Shown here piece after piece: positions 11,184 to 21,918 of a stretch of DNA of 64,000 bases (position 1 is its first letter; each line of letters begins with the position of its first letter). Below the pieces are notes generated by a model. That model searched no databases. It saw only the letters and a list, made by a program, of their open reading frames with translations, and had not been told where the DNA came from. Position numbers and translations under genes: made by a program. This stretch comes from Utricularia gibba (taxonomy: Eukaryota > Streptophyta > Magnoliopsida > Lamiales > Lentibulariaceae). The stretch is taken from NCBI GenBank assembly GCA_002189035.1, contig NEEC01000008.1, forward strand, positions 1,922,001 to 1,986,000, read 5' to 3'.

Positions 11184-12887
11184 ATGCTGGAAGTGGAGAG
11201 TAGCAGTGTAGCCCCTCGATTCCCTCCGCATTCGACTCTGTTGCAGACCTCGGGCGACAGCTCTGAGGAGGAGCTCACGGTTCTTCCGCGGCACACTAAG
11301 GTGGTGGTTACGGGAAATAATCGTACGAAGTCTGTCTTAGTTGGGCTTGAAGGCGTTGTCAAGAAAGCCGTAGGGCTCGGTGGATGGCACTGGCTGGTAA
11401 CAAATAGCATTGCTTCATTTACTTCTATACTGAATCACTTCTGTTCCTAAGACCATTCCCCTTTCTCTGTCGGCACGACTGCATCATTTGATCGTCTAAT
11501 TGCAGGATTTTTGTGGGATATTATTCTCTACGATTGTAGCTTTTCTGTATGCATCTTTTTTATTTCTTTACACCCAGGTTTACCGCATGACGTAGGTTTG
11601 TTGACCCGCAATCTTTAATCCTAGTTCCCTTTGATCCTTCGAAAGCTTGAGTTTAATTTGCTACTGAGATTTGAGGGGAATTTTAGATTCTTGCTTTTCT
11701 TCGATCTGCAATCGCTTGTGTCTAAAAGAAGAAGAATTTTCCTGTGTGTTTTCCGTTTGATGCATAGGTTCTCACAAACGGCATCGAAGTGAAGCTGCAG
11801 AGAAACGCTCTGACTGTAATTGAAGCACCCAATGGAAACGAGGAAGACGATGACCTCGAATTTGAAACTGCTATTTGGAACGGATCTGATATGAGTGAGT
11901 TGATTGTACAGTTAGCTTTTTACGTTCTGTATGAATAGCGTGGTACATGGAAGTACGCGTTATACGGTTAGCTTATGTCATGATTCTCTCTACTCCATCT
12001 TGTTGCATGATGATGTCTGTTTGTTGTTTTGTGGCTGTGCATTCATGTGTTTTCAGTAACTTAACCTCTATTTCGGTTCTGTTGGCCAACTTCATTTGTA
12101 AGGAACTTCAGATCAGTGTTTTGTCATGCCTGCCTGCCTCCTTTTAGGACTACAGTTGAGCAGATTTTTACAAGTTATTGTATACAATTCTTGCTGCCCT
12201 TTTGTCCCTAAGCTTCAGTCCTGCTTCTCTTCATCCAACTTTTTTGCTTTGCTGCTACTTTAATGCTTTGTTCTTTTGGCCCACCACGCAACATGATCAT
12301 GTGCTGTCACTCTTTTTCTCAGCATCAGATGATACTCAAAGGTCCCAGAAATCAAGGCATCGGATTCACAGGTCGTTTACCATGTCTCACAAGACTCCAT
12401 GTCGATCCTTGTCGCCCGAGTCCCAGCCTAAAACTTCACCTGTACAAAAATCTCGTCTCCATCTGCACCAAGCTCCTGTGACCCATATCTTCCTTCACTA
12501 ACACTGCTATTTTGCAGAAGGTGGACCTCAGCAAGCTCGAGATGGGCGCGTTGTGGAAGTACCTGAGACACTTCAACCTTGTGAGTGTTTTTAGTTTGCA
12601 GAAAGAATCACATACAGCCCCAGAGTAGGAAAGTCTAATTGCAGCTTTTATAGGTGGATGCAATTCACAGACTTTCGAAGGAGCAAGCCGTGGACATCGT
12701 CCAACGGCACTTCATGTCACAGGCAGGGATTGAAAGAGCTTGTAACCTTTTCTGATCAGGGGCGTATGCTTTTGTTGTTGCTGATGAGTGTTCTTGTTTG
12801 CAGCAGCAACTGGATGAGCTCCAAGTGATCAGCGGATTCATTCGGGCTGCCAAGAAACTGAAGATGAGGATGTGCAGTGGGAGCTGA
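11184..12887 (+). CDS. AFR1: AFR-type SAP30-like subunit of the SIN3-histone deacetylase complex
   Basis: Arabidopsis AFR1 and AFR2 are SAP30-related proteins that recruit histone deacetylase to FT chromatin and delay flowering. Exons are 11184-11396, 11768-11894, 12323-12441, 12518-12580, 12654-12722, 12807-12887; 223 aa. The N-terminus carries LTVLPRHTKVVVTGNNRTKS and GLGGWHWLVLTNGIEVKLQR, the near-invariant first half of the family. A Ser/Arg-rich linker (SDDTQRS to QPKTSP) follows, and then the SIN3-binding part with KVDLSKLEMGALWKY, HRLSKEQAVDIVQRHFMSQ and LDELQVISGFIRAAKKLK. The fifth intron has a GC donor. The ATG at 11184 is chosen because homologues begin MLE.VE. AFR1 versus AFR2 is not decided by sequence. 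Confidence 0.93.
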
Positions 12888-13172
12888 GCGGTTTCCTTGT
12901 AATCCTCCCTGACTCCAACTCCGACTCCGACTCAGACTCCTTAACAGATGTTGTATGTATGTATCTACCACGCTTTTGCACAGATGTATCTCTTCCACGG
13001 TCCGCCCTGCTTGTACGTAGATGCCCATCCTGTTTTGAACCACGACGTCGTTTAGTATCCACTGACCCGACCCGCAGTAATATTTCACTCTTCCAGCTAA
13101 AAATTAGGGCACGCGAATCGATGGGCTGGGCGGCTGCTTTGTCATCAACACGAATTTTTGTTGTCGGGTTTG

Positions 13173-13940
13173 ATGATGCATTCGAAGTCGGAGCCCCCGG
13201 TTGACATGCCGCCGCAGCAGAAGCTGGCGATTCCCTCGGATCGGAAGGATTTTTTGAGTCACCTTGAAATCTACTTAGCCAAGCGCGATGGCGTCGACAA
13301 GCTTCTGAAAATCTCGCGCTACGCGGCCAAGATCGTGCTCGCTTGCTCCATTGTTGACGAGTCATTCGCGGCGCGCCTCAAATCCTTCGAATCCAGCGTC
13401 GGCGTCAGCCGCAAGGCCTTTCGTCTCGGTAAATTTGTTCAAAACGTGAACGGTTTGCGCACCAGCGTCGCCCTGAGGAACTCGCTGTTCCTCTCCGTCG
13501 TCGCCTACGGTGGGGAAGGCTTCTATTATTTCATCGAGCAGTTTGTTTGGTTGGCGAAATCAGGATTAATCGATAAGAAGCATCTTCCGGTGCTGCAGAA
13601 ATGGAGCGCGTGGTGCGAGATGATCGGCTATATTGGGAGCGTAGGCTTGAAACTGAAGGAACTGAGAAAGATCGATCAAGAGGAAAGGTGCTTGTCGTCG
13701 AGCATCGAAATCGCGATCGTCAGGGGAATCGGGTGTAGCGATGAAAAGGAAAAGCTGAGGAAGCTGACAGAAAAGAAGAAGATGAAATACCTCTCGGTGA
13801 TTCAAGATTTCGCCGATGCGCTGATGGCGATGGCCGACATTCGCGACGGCCGGGGGCGGTTATCGGCGCCCGTAATCGTCTCTTCTGCTGGGCTGCTATC
13901 CGCGGTGATCAGCACCCACAAGAACTGGATTTCTTGTTGA
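13173..13940 (+). CDS. PEX11A: Peroxisomal membrane protein PEX11A-like
   Basis: PEX11 proteins deform the peroxisome membrane and drive elongation before fission. This is a single uninterrupted frame of 255 aa from the first of two adjacent ATGs (13173 and 13176). It contains the PEX11 core KRDGVDKLLKISRYAAKI, then RLKSFESSVGVSRKAFRLGK, AYGGEGFYYFIEQFVWLAKS, and ends IRDGRGRLSAPVIVSSAG...STHKNWISC, matching the PEX11A subtype in length and C-terminus. Hydrophobic stretches near residues 110-130 and 235-250 fit membrane association. It begins only 285 bp after the AFR stop on the same strand and converges with JAC1 across 282 bp. Confidence 0.94.
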   Translation: MMHSKSEPPVDMPPQQKLAIPSDRKDFLSHLEIYLAKRDGVDKLLKISRYAAKIVLACSIVDESFAARLKSFESSVGVSRKAFRLGKFVQNVNGLRTSVALRNSLFLSVVAYGGEGFYYFIEQFVWLAKSGLIDKKHLPVLQKWSAWCEMIGYIGSVGLKLKELRKIDQEERCLSSSIEIAIVRGIGCSDEKEKLRKLTEKKKMKYLSVIQDFADALMAMADIRDGRGRLSAPVIVSSAGLLSAVISTHKNWISC

Positions 13941-14222
13941 TTTTTTCTGTGCTTCATAGTTCATATTCAATAAGCATGAGCATGAATGGCAGTAACTGTG
14001 TTGGCAATTGACTGCATCTCATACATGCGATGTAACAAAAGGGGGCAACAAAAGCATTGCCATGTCTGCAAATACAAGCAAGCTATCATGGAAAAAACTG
14101 ACAGTATCTTCATACTCTATGCAGCAGCAGCATTTCATCTGTATCTTCAGTCATCTGAACAAACGTGTGCGTATGTCGTGTGTATTTACAACTCCCAATG
14201 TACCTACCTGTTCGCCTCCTGG
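13941..14222. other. Convergent 3' ends of PEX11A and JAC1
   Basis: Only 282 bp separate the two stop codons, so the two 3' untranslated regions probably overlap or abut. AATAAG near 13969 could serve as a plus-strand poly(A) signal. Nothing else was seen. Confidence 0.4.
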
Positions 14223-16538
14223 CTATGGAGGTGCAAGATTGTTGAAATGGTCCCATGCTTCCTGCATCACAAGGAAGAAAGAAACAGTGTAAAATGTAGC
14301 GCCTGGAAGCTGCTGCATCATCCCTTCTTTTCTCAGGAACGTACCTGAAGAATGTCAAACACCTTTTCTGCAATGTATTTCTGATGAGAAGCAGCATTTT
14401 TCTGCTGCAGCTTATCTGGATGCAGCTGAAGCAAAGCCTTCTGATACGCTCTTTTCACTGAATTTGCTTCTAGGAGATCAACAAGCGGTACTGGGTTCCA
14501 ACCGCTTTCGGGCCACAGAACCTGATGGTTTGAGGGTTACCCTCAGTCACAAAAATGATCAACCTGATGAGGACTAGTTGCTTCAGTGGCTTACAAATTG
14601 TAAAGTTGATAGCAGGGAACGAATGTTCCCTTTCTTCCCAGCAGACCATTGCTCAATCTTGGCATCTGCAGCCTGTTTATGTTAATAGAAAACAAACTAA
14701 GAAAGTAGTTCCGTTTATGTACATCAACGAGCAAAACATACAATGTTCTCGCAACGAACTTACTTTAGGATCAAAACCTTCAGTTTCGGCAGCATTCTCA
14801 GGATCATCAGACAATACTTCAACCTGTCCAGCCATCTCAGGATTAATCATTACAAAAAAACAAAAAAAAAACGTTTTTATTGGCGTACGTTTTGAAAATG
14901 TAGGGGTGAGCAGTTATACCACAAAATTGAATTCAGTGATATCATCGTCATTTTCAAGTGAAGTGTTTGAGCCCTGCCGAGGTATCCCTGAAGGAGGAGG
15001 AAAAACTTCACACTGTGACTACAAAGTTTCATTATTGGTGTGCACATACAAAGGCCGGAGAACTAACCTAATGGAGATGGATTCTTAGCAGTGGGGTAAA
15101 AATGGTCACTTGTGTATGTCTGGGCCTTTGGTGGATGATGGTACTCTTCGTCTTCGCGCTTCAGTTTTCCATTCAAAAGAATATGTAAGTGGAGACCTGG
15201 GTGTGGCATGATACTCCAGAAAGAAAAACACGAGTACCTCAAATGAGTGATCTGGTGTATGATGAACATAATGCGAGCTAAAGTTCCCTATTGCTTTTGG
15301 AGCTTCTGGGGAAGCCCTGTTCCTACTTCTCGGGGAATCAGATTTGTTCCTCGAACCCATCATCTCAACAACTTCTCTCACTTTTCCTTTGTCCCTGCCT
15401 TTATCAACTTTCACATTATTCGCGTCGTCTCTTGCTGACATTCCTTCAGCTCCTTCCATTTTTCGGCCATCATCCGCATCATACAGACTTTCATTTGCTG
15501 GTGTACTCATTCCCCTTGTTTTCTTTACGCCCCCTTGGATCCCCTTCCGGTTCCTCACTTGGATGTCATTTAACCGGTGAGGGTTCACCATTTCATCAAT
15601 ATCATGAACTTTATCAAACAGTTCTTGATAAAAGTCCTGAAATCTTCTTGACAAGGACGCAGGACTCATATCCGACTTTCTTGCTGCTGGAGTACCACCT
15701 TTTTCACGTGCGCCAAGGACCGGAATCAGCATAGGAACTCCTTTACCAGCCCACTTATAAATAGAGAAATGGAAACGATCCTCCACATCATATTCTGCAT
15801 TCCCACTTTCCTTGTTTAAGTTTCCAGAACCGTCTTTCCCATCAGGGGTAACCAATGAAGACCAGTATTGGTATCTCACCGAAGCTTCATATGACGGAGT
15901 TTCATCATCCATCAGCATCTCTTCTTGATACTTGTCTGAAAATCTGGATGTAGTACGCAACAAACCTGGACTACTTAACCCAGTGTTACGGTAGAAAAGG
16001 TCCTTGGCTGTAATCATTTTTCTTGGCAGACTGAAAAACAACACAAGATAGCATGATAACCGAACGATTGAATATCTAGAACTACGAAACCGCTTCTCTA
16101 GCAATCAAAAACATGATGGGTGATCAAAAACATCCATAAATTAAAAGCACACACATGATTTCGGAGTTGAGGATAAGGGGAACCTGATAATAGGGGGTGA
16201 ATGACCATCCAAACTTTCAGGTATAAGAGGTGAAAGCCTAGAAGGACTAATGAACTTGGAACTTGGGCTTCTCCCATAGAGCTATGTCTTTCGTAATTGC
16301 TTCTAGGCGAGGTGAAGGTTTCATTACCTCCAAATATGTCATCATAGAAATCACCCCCAAACTGGCTTCTCGTCGACAAGCTATCATCCCCGAAAACCGG
16401 TTTCTCCTTTGGACTTCTCCAAGGATTGGAGAATCCTTCCTTTTCAGACCCCTCTGTCCCAGAAAAACTGTTCCCCATTCTATCTTGTTGCATCGAGTAC
16501 CTCCTTGGGGGACCTCCAAAAACATCATTGAAATCCAT
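14223..16538 (-). CDS. JAC1: JAC1-like auxilin-related J-domain protein, with a frame break
   Basis: JAC1 is an auxilin-like cytosolic protein needed for blue-light chloroplast accumulation. Exons as I read them are complement of 14223-14261, 14345-14521, 14595-14672, 14764-14823, 14920-15018, 15238-16030, 16184-16538, about 533 aa. It starts [13 protein letters not shown], contains [20 protein letters not shown], and ends with the auxilin J domain: [37 protein letters not shown], then the J-domain core [10 protein letters not shown] and [12 protein letters not shown]. In exon 1 the frame changes near 16275-16285. [10 protein letters not shown] is in one frame, and [20 protein letters not shown] is one base out. 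Adding one base makes exons 1 and 2 phase-consistent. An extra exon may lie at 15071-15190. The start is the ATG before DFNDVFGG; a short upstream exon is possible. Confidence 0.87.
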
Positions 16539-17220
16539 GCTTTTAAGACCTTGCAAACCGGAAGATATTCAAAAGAGTCAGTTTGCAGGATAAGGAATTT
16601 GATATCTGCAAGTTCCGTTTCCCTTTCCTCCTCTTTCAAAAGAATTTAGTAGACCAAAGGAATGATGACGGGTAGGGAGAAAAGAACAATATTCTGGGCC
16701 CTGCAGTGGGGTTTTGGCTGTGGAAATGGCGAGGAGAAACTGCAACCACAGGATGAGATCCCCGCCACATTATCTGATGAAAACAGTTGCTCAAAGGCTA
16801 TGAAGATTCCAAGTTTGGATTTTTCCCACAACTAGCTGCTGGTTTTTGGTGGATGCTGGCTGATATTATTCCACGTTATGGTAGAGGCCAAACCGCGGGC
16901 ACGGTGGATTGCGTTGGCACCCAACGATCTCCAAGTACGCCTCAAGCAGACTCCTTCTAATCACCTAAAAGGATAACTGCATAGCGCCGGAAATTGACAG
17001 GTTAATTAGAAAATATCTTCAAGTTACTATACACAGTATAGCAAACGTACTAGCGAACGCTTTGGTTTCATTCGGAAGAGCATGATTCGTGCCAAAAAAA
17101 AAAAGCGAATTTGGAAAACTACCGACAGTAGGGCAGAGAAATCTTGAATCAGAAAGAATTAAACAAAGTGGTAACTAATCAGAGAAATTACTCGGGTAAT
17201 TAAAAACTGTGTAAATCAGT

Positions 17221-17242
17221 GAAGAAAGAAAGAAAGAAAGAG
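17221..17242. repeat. (GAAA)n microsatellite
   Basis: GAA followed by about five GAAA units, upstream of JAC1. A simple repeat, possibly in the leader or promoter. Confidence 0.85.
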
Positions 17243-19779
17243 TTGGGACCGGTGTTGAATACCTCAGAGCTGAAAGTAAATAGAGAGAATGGGTGATAGG
17301 AGTGAGCACCGAACATCATCAAAAAAGCATCCTTGGTTACAGCTATACGGTCAAATCAAACAAGGAGATAGGCCTGTATCAGATAGTGAAAGAAGACGAA
17401 AACTTCAGTAAAAACAAGAACTACAGGAATAGCACCAGAATGATCTGAAAAAACAGAATCATTAACATACATATTCGAAGCAATAGATGGTAGAAACCTG
17501 CAAACAGTACAATACAGCACAATATTGTTAAGCTTTCTAGTGCACCATCACATGGAAAATACCAGTTTCTACATTAACTCTTTGTGAATGGTATATGCTT
17601 GACATAATGGATAACGGATGTGCTACATTCATTCCCATCACAGAGTCCCATCAAGCCGGTTACGCGTTGCAGATGAATAATTCACTGTGATCAGTGAATA
17701 AGGGATATCAGTATTTGTATATCCACCAGTATACACTTGTCTGTAGGCATGTACAACACCCCTTACTAACATCTGAATCAGAGTAGCACCTGTATATTGC
17801 GCACATGGACATGTCAATTAAGCGCAATAAAGCAGCAATAAAGCGCGGTTTGGGAAACAATCTTGTGGCAGAAGCCCATTCCAACATCCGAATTCTAAGA
17901 CAAAAAACAGCAGCACATGTATCTTATATTCCACTAATCAATCTATCTGATCGCTTAGTATATATATCTGTCACATACTGCACAGAAAAGTTCACAGGAA
18001 ACTCTAAAGCAGAAAGCCAACGACGGGCAGTTTCTCAGTTCCATTAAAATAACAATGGCAGAAACAAATTCCACAGAAACCACAAGAAGTTTTTTCAGGT
18101 CCAAGCAAATAACAATGGCAGCGTCAATCTACACCAGAAGAAAAGGGAGAAAGCAAAATTCCCCCACCCCGTAATCGCAATTCCCCACCCACCATCTTAA
18201 TCCAAATCATTTTCAGTAGCACCTTCGCGCTCACCTGCACCCCGAAGACATACCGTTTCGAAAAAACAAGCTTTCAACCCAGCATACCCTTTAGTAATAG
18301 CATCTTTAATGATTTAGGTAAATATTGATATGGCATTTTTGAAAATGAGATAAATGTTTTTGAAATGATTAAACTTTTTTTTTATTTTTTTTCGAAAACG
18401 AAAAATGAGTAAACTCGATTTACTTTCAAAAATGATTTAAAATGTAATTTTTAGTATTTATTTTAATATTATGATTTTCGAAAATAAGTATAAAAAAAAT
18501 TCAATAACTCAATTTTCAAAAATGTTATGTCACTATTTTCGTAAACCAGTAATGATGTTCTAACCCACGACTTACTTTCATTTCTCATTTCCATTGAAGC
18601 TTATAAATATTTTTTTTGGCATTTTAAACTATTTTTTTTATTATTAATTACATCAATGCAACTACAAAATAATATAACTGGAATAAATAATAATTAACTT
18701 GTGCGGTGAATGCGTGTGAATTCTATATTCTTTCCCGAATGACTTTAACTGTACTTATTAGAAATCGATACCTAATAATTTATTAATATTATATGTATAA
18801 ATTAAAACCTAAAAGAATATTCTGTCAAAGATCCCCATTCAATTAAAAGATGTGGAAAAAATATCAAAGAAGAATATTATAAGATTTGCATATAAATATT
18901 TTATCCAATCTAACTAAATAAATTCAATATAAAAATGTGAATCTTCTCTTTATAAAGGTACTTCTTCCTCAACTATTAAAATGTATGTTATGATCATTCT
19001 TCCCTTTTACTTTTCGTTTTTTCATGTTTTTTATATTTTAAAATCTAGTGTGTATACTTTATTATATTTTTTATATTTAATTTTAAAGTTCATTTTAGTT
19101 TTTTTTACGAATATATGAAAAAAATCGAAGATTAAATTGAAATTTATTTAAGAATAATAATTCAATCAGATATCTTTGTTAATACACACATTTGACCTAA
19201 TATATCTATGAAGATGTAAATTACAAAACTTCAAATCAAATTTGAAAAAAAACATAAGTTATCATGAAAAAAAAAATGATTTTGATCACATGATTGATTT
19301 GTATTCCAACTAAATAAAATATATTAATATAATGATTATCGATTAGTATTATATTTTAAAATAATATCCTTAGAAATTTTTTTGCAGTAGTCAATCCTTA
19401 AACCTTAAAGATATATCCATATAAACAAGGTTTTACATTGATAGAACCTTAATTTAGAATCATTAACTCTACTTGCAGACTTATTATAAATAAAGTGACA
19501 TATTAACCAATGCATTATAAAATGAAGATATTATAAACAAAAACAAAACTTAGCAAAGGGACCGGACCCCACATGATGGTAGTAACATAAAAAATAACCG
19601 ACCGTACGGAGGTTAAGGTGTCCCAATGATGGAGGGGAGGCGTTTTAGGGAATAAAAATGAAGTACAGCTACAGTAATAGTAACAAGGCTGTGTCTGAAG
19701 GAAGAACATGGGGGTGGCAGGGGCACATTAACTCCCGACCCCGACCTCTCATCGCCGCCCCATGCATGCATCGTTGTCG

Positions 19780-19808
19780 CCCCCCGCCCCCGCCCCCGCC
19801 CCCGCCCC
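19780..19808. repeat. (CCCCCG)n C-rich tract, G-quadruplex candidate on minus strand
   Basis: Five C-runs of four to six residues separated by single G, in the order C6 G C5 G C5 G C5 G C4 approximately. The complementary strand therefore has G-runs with one-base loops, the classical pattern of a very stable quadruplex. It stands out in an AT-rich spacer. Confidence 0.8.
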
Positions 19809-20242
19809 TCTGTGAAATGGGTTGGTTATTCATTTCATTCCATTACACACATTCTGGGAATGAGGATCATTTTTCATGCAATAAATTACTAAAATGATTA
19901 ACGGAATAACCTGTCACTACATCTACTGGATTAGTAGGGGTAGCCATCTTCCACGTCATCCATTCGGACATGTGTATGAACCGGGCACATCACCTCCTTT
20001 TCCGAGTGAGCTGTACGCAATTAGGAGACACGTAGACCATCCACATCTGAAATTTGATTTTAATTTATAAAATTTGGAACTTGGATTAAAAAATCATCAT
20101 ATGCCTTTGAAAGTTTCAAACTTTGATTTGACCCGGTTCGGAACTCGACCGGTCGTGACTCGGGCACGAGGGGTTGGGGTTGATGATATGATATGCAGGT
20201 GAACCAAGGGGAAAAAATATTACAAGGGAAAAGGAAGTGGAG

Positions 20243-21918
20243 CTATAGAGCGGATGGCTTTCGATCCGAGGAATCGTCGTCCCATGCAGTGATGCCGGAG
20301 TACATGGCGGAGAGAGTGTCGCTGGACAGATCTGCGGCGCCGGCAATTGAGCTCAAGAAACCGCTACTTCCCATCCCGAGACCGAGGAAGTCCAGTGTCG
20401 CTGTACCGGCCTCACCCGAATGTCTCAAAATTGATTCGTCGAAGGGGGACGGAAAACTCCATTTCGAGGCGGCGGAGACCGACGCCGCGGCCATGGTGGA
20501 GATACCGGCAGTTGGCGGTGGCGGGCAGGAGGACTGCTGAATGTGTGGAGAACGGAGGAATTGGAGGTGGTTGTTCCCATCTGGGTTGCTTTCTGCAGCA
20601 ATGCGGTGGCGGATAATACCGGCGGCGAGTTTGGGATGTAGGTCGGTCGGGGATTTTGTGGGGCTCCCGGGAATGAAGATAATACGCCGTACAGAGAAGG
20701 TGACAGTGTCAGCGAGACGGAATCGCTGATTGGTCGGAACAGCCTCGGGTAACACCGCCGCGGATTAAGCGACTGACTCATTTCCGATGAACCCACCGTG
20801 CAGAAGCTCCGGTCAGATGCTCCCCGCAGGAGCTCGAAACCGTCGCCACCGCAACATTCGGCCCAGTTAGCGACTGAAATTGGGCGGCGCCACGACTTCC
20901 TTGCAACTCTGACTCAGCGCACAATCCAAGTAAATTTCAGCAACAACAAAACAAAAATTATAGCCATTAATTACAGGCGGGCGGAATACTATGAGCCCAT
21001 TCAGGATCTAAGCGGTACCTGAACTATGAGCAGATAGAATTGGAGATAAGACTCCAGGAGGAGGAGTAAGCGGCGGCGGCGGAGAACTGGTAGCTGAAGG
21101 CGGCTGCCTCAAAATCTGAGCGTTCACCTCTGCGGCGGGACCCGACCGCGCAGTTTCCTGCGCCAAGGCATCACAGAAAGCTCTGTGCGTAATAAAACTA
21201 TCCCTTCTGCGAAAATCAAACACACCAAACAAATCAATTTCGCCGTCTGCTTCACAACCTGAAGAAGTGAAATCAAATCACGCACCTGGAAAACAAGGTA
21301 CCGCAGTCACACCGATACTCACGAGTCCCACAAGTTTTGACATGGGCCTTCAAATCGGAGAGTACTGCGTATTTCTTGGAACACCTATCGCACCTATGCT
21401 TCTTCTCGCCGTGCTTCCGTGAGAAATGCTTCTTAATCCCTGTAAGATCGCCGAGAGCTCTAGCGGGATCATGGTGGACGCACGTCGGTTCCGGGCAAAC
21501 ATACACTCGTTTCCTAACGTCTTTGCTTGTCCGCTGACGAAGCTTCCACGGCAAGTTATGGCCGCGGCGGTGGAGTTGCAGATTTTGGTCTCGCTGGAAT
21601 CCCTTGTTGCAGATCTCGCAAACGAATCTGTTTGTTGCCAGAAGTGCTTTCGGTGATAAAGCAACTACTTCCGCATCTGGATCTGTTACAAAAACACAAA
21701 CCCATACAATCAAGAGGGAAATAAGAGATGACTGCTACCAGAGAGAGTAGAATATCTGTGATACCTCGCGCCCCCGGAAAATTCCTCCTTTTCTTGGTTT
21801 CAATAACAGGGAGCTTGGACGACTCATGGATAAGTTCACCAGCTTCCTCCATGGGAGGACACTGATCATACGAAAGCTCACGCAAACAGCTTTCTTCCAC
21901 TTCCTCTTCGTCCTCCAT
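20243..21918 (-). CDS. INDETERMINATE-domain (IDD) C2H2 zinc finger transcription factor, with a frame break
   Basis: IDD proteins are plant nuclear transcription factors with an atypical four-finger domain that partner with GRAS proteins. Exons are complement of 20243-about 20819, 21019-21206, 21286-21682, 21765-21918. Exon 1 encodes an acidic start (MEDEEEVEES) and KKRRNFPGA. Exon 2 holds the fingers: NRFVCEICNKGFQRDQNLQL, GHNLPWKLRQR, CPEPTCVHHDPARALGDLTG, KHGEKKHRCDRCSKKYAV and CGTREYRCDCGTLFSR. Exon 3 gives RDSFITHRAFCDALAQE. In exon 4 the conserved SATALLQKATQMG is in one frame but the terminal DFLGLG motif, and the stop, are in another, so about one base is missing between 20500 and 20585. 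The acceptor of exon 4 is uncertain. Finger 3 lacks two tryptophans usual in this family. Closest in memory to IDD4/5-type proteins. Confidence 0.86.

Larger units (their letters stand above)
16539..20242. other. Long intergenic region JAC1 / IDD
   Basis: About 3.7 kb between JAC1 (leader side) and IDD (3' side). 16640-18260 has mixed composition and may contain JAC1 leader and promoter. 18290-19500 is very AT-rich with many poly(T)/poly(A) runs. 19780-19808 holds a C-rich tract listed separately. Open frames such as 17805-18047 show no recognisable family. No gene is supported. Confidence 0.5.

Noticed and set aside
17805-18047. 80-codon plus-strand frame in the JAC1/IDD spacer
   Set aside because: No domain, no codon or promoter support; length expected by chance.
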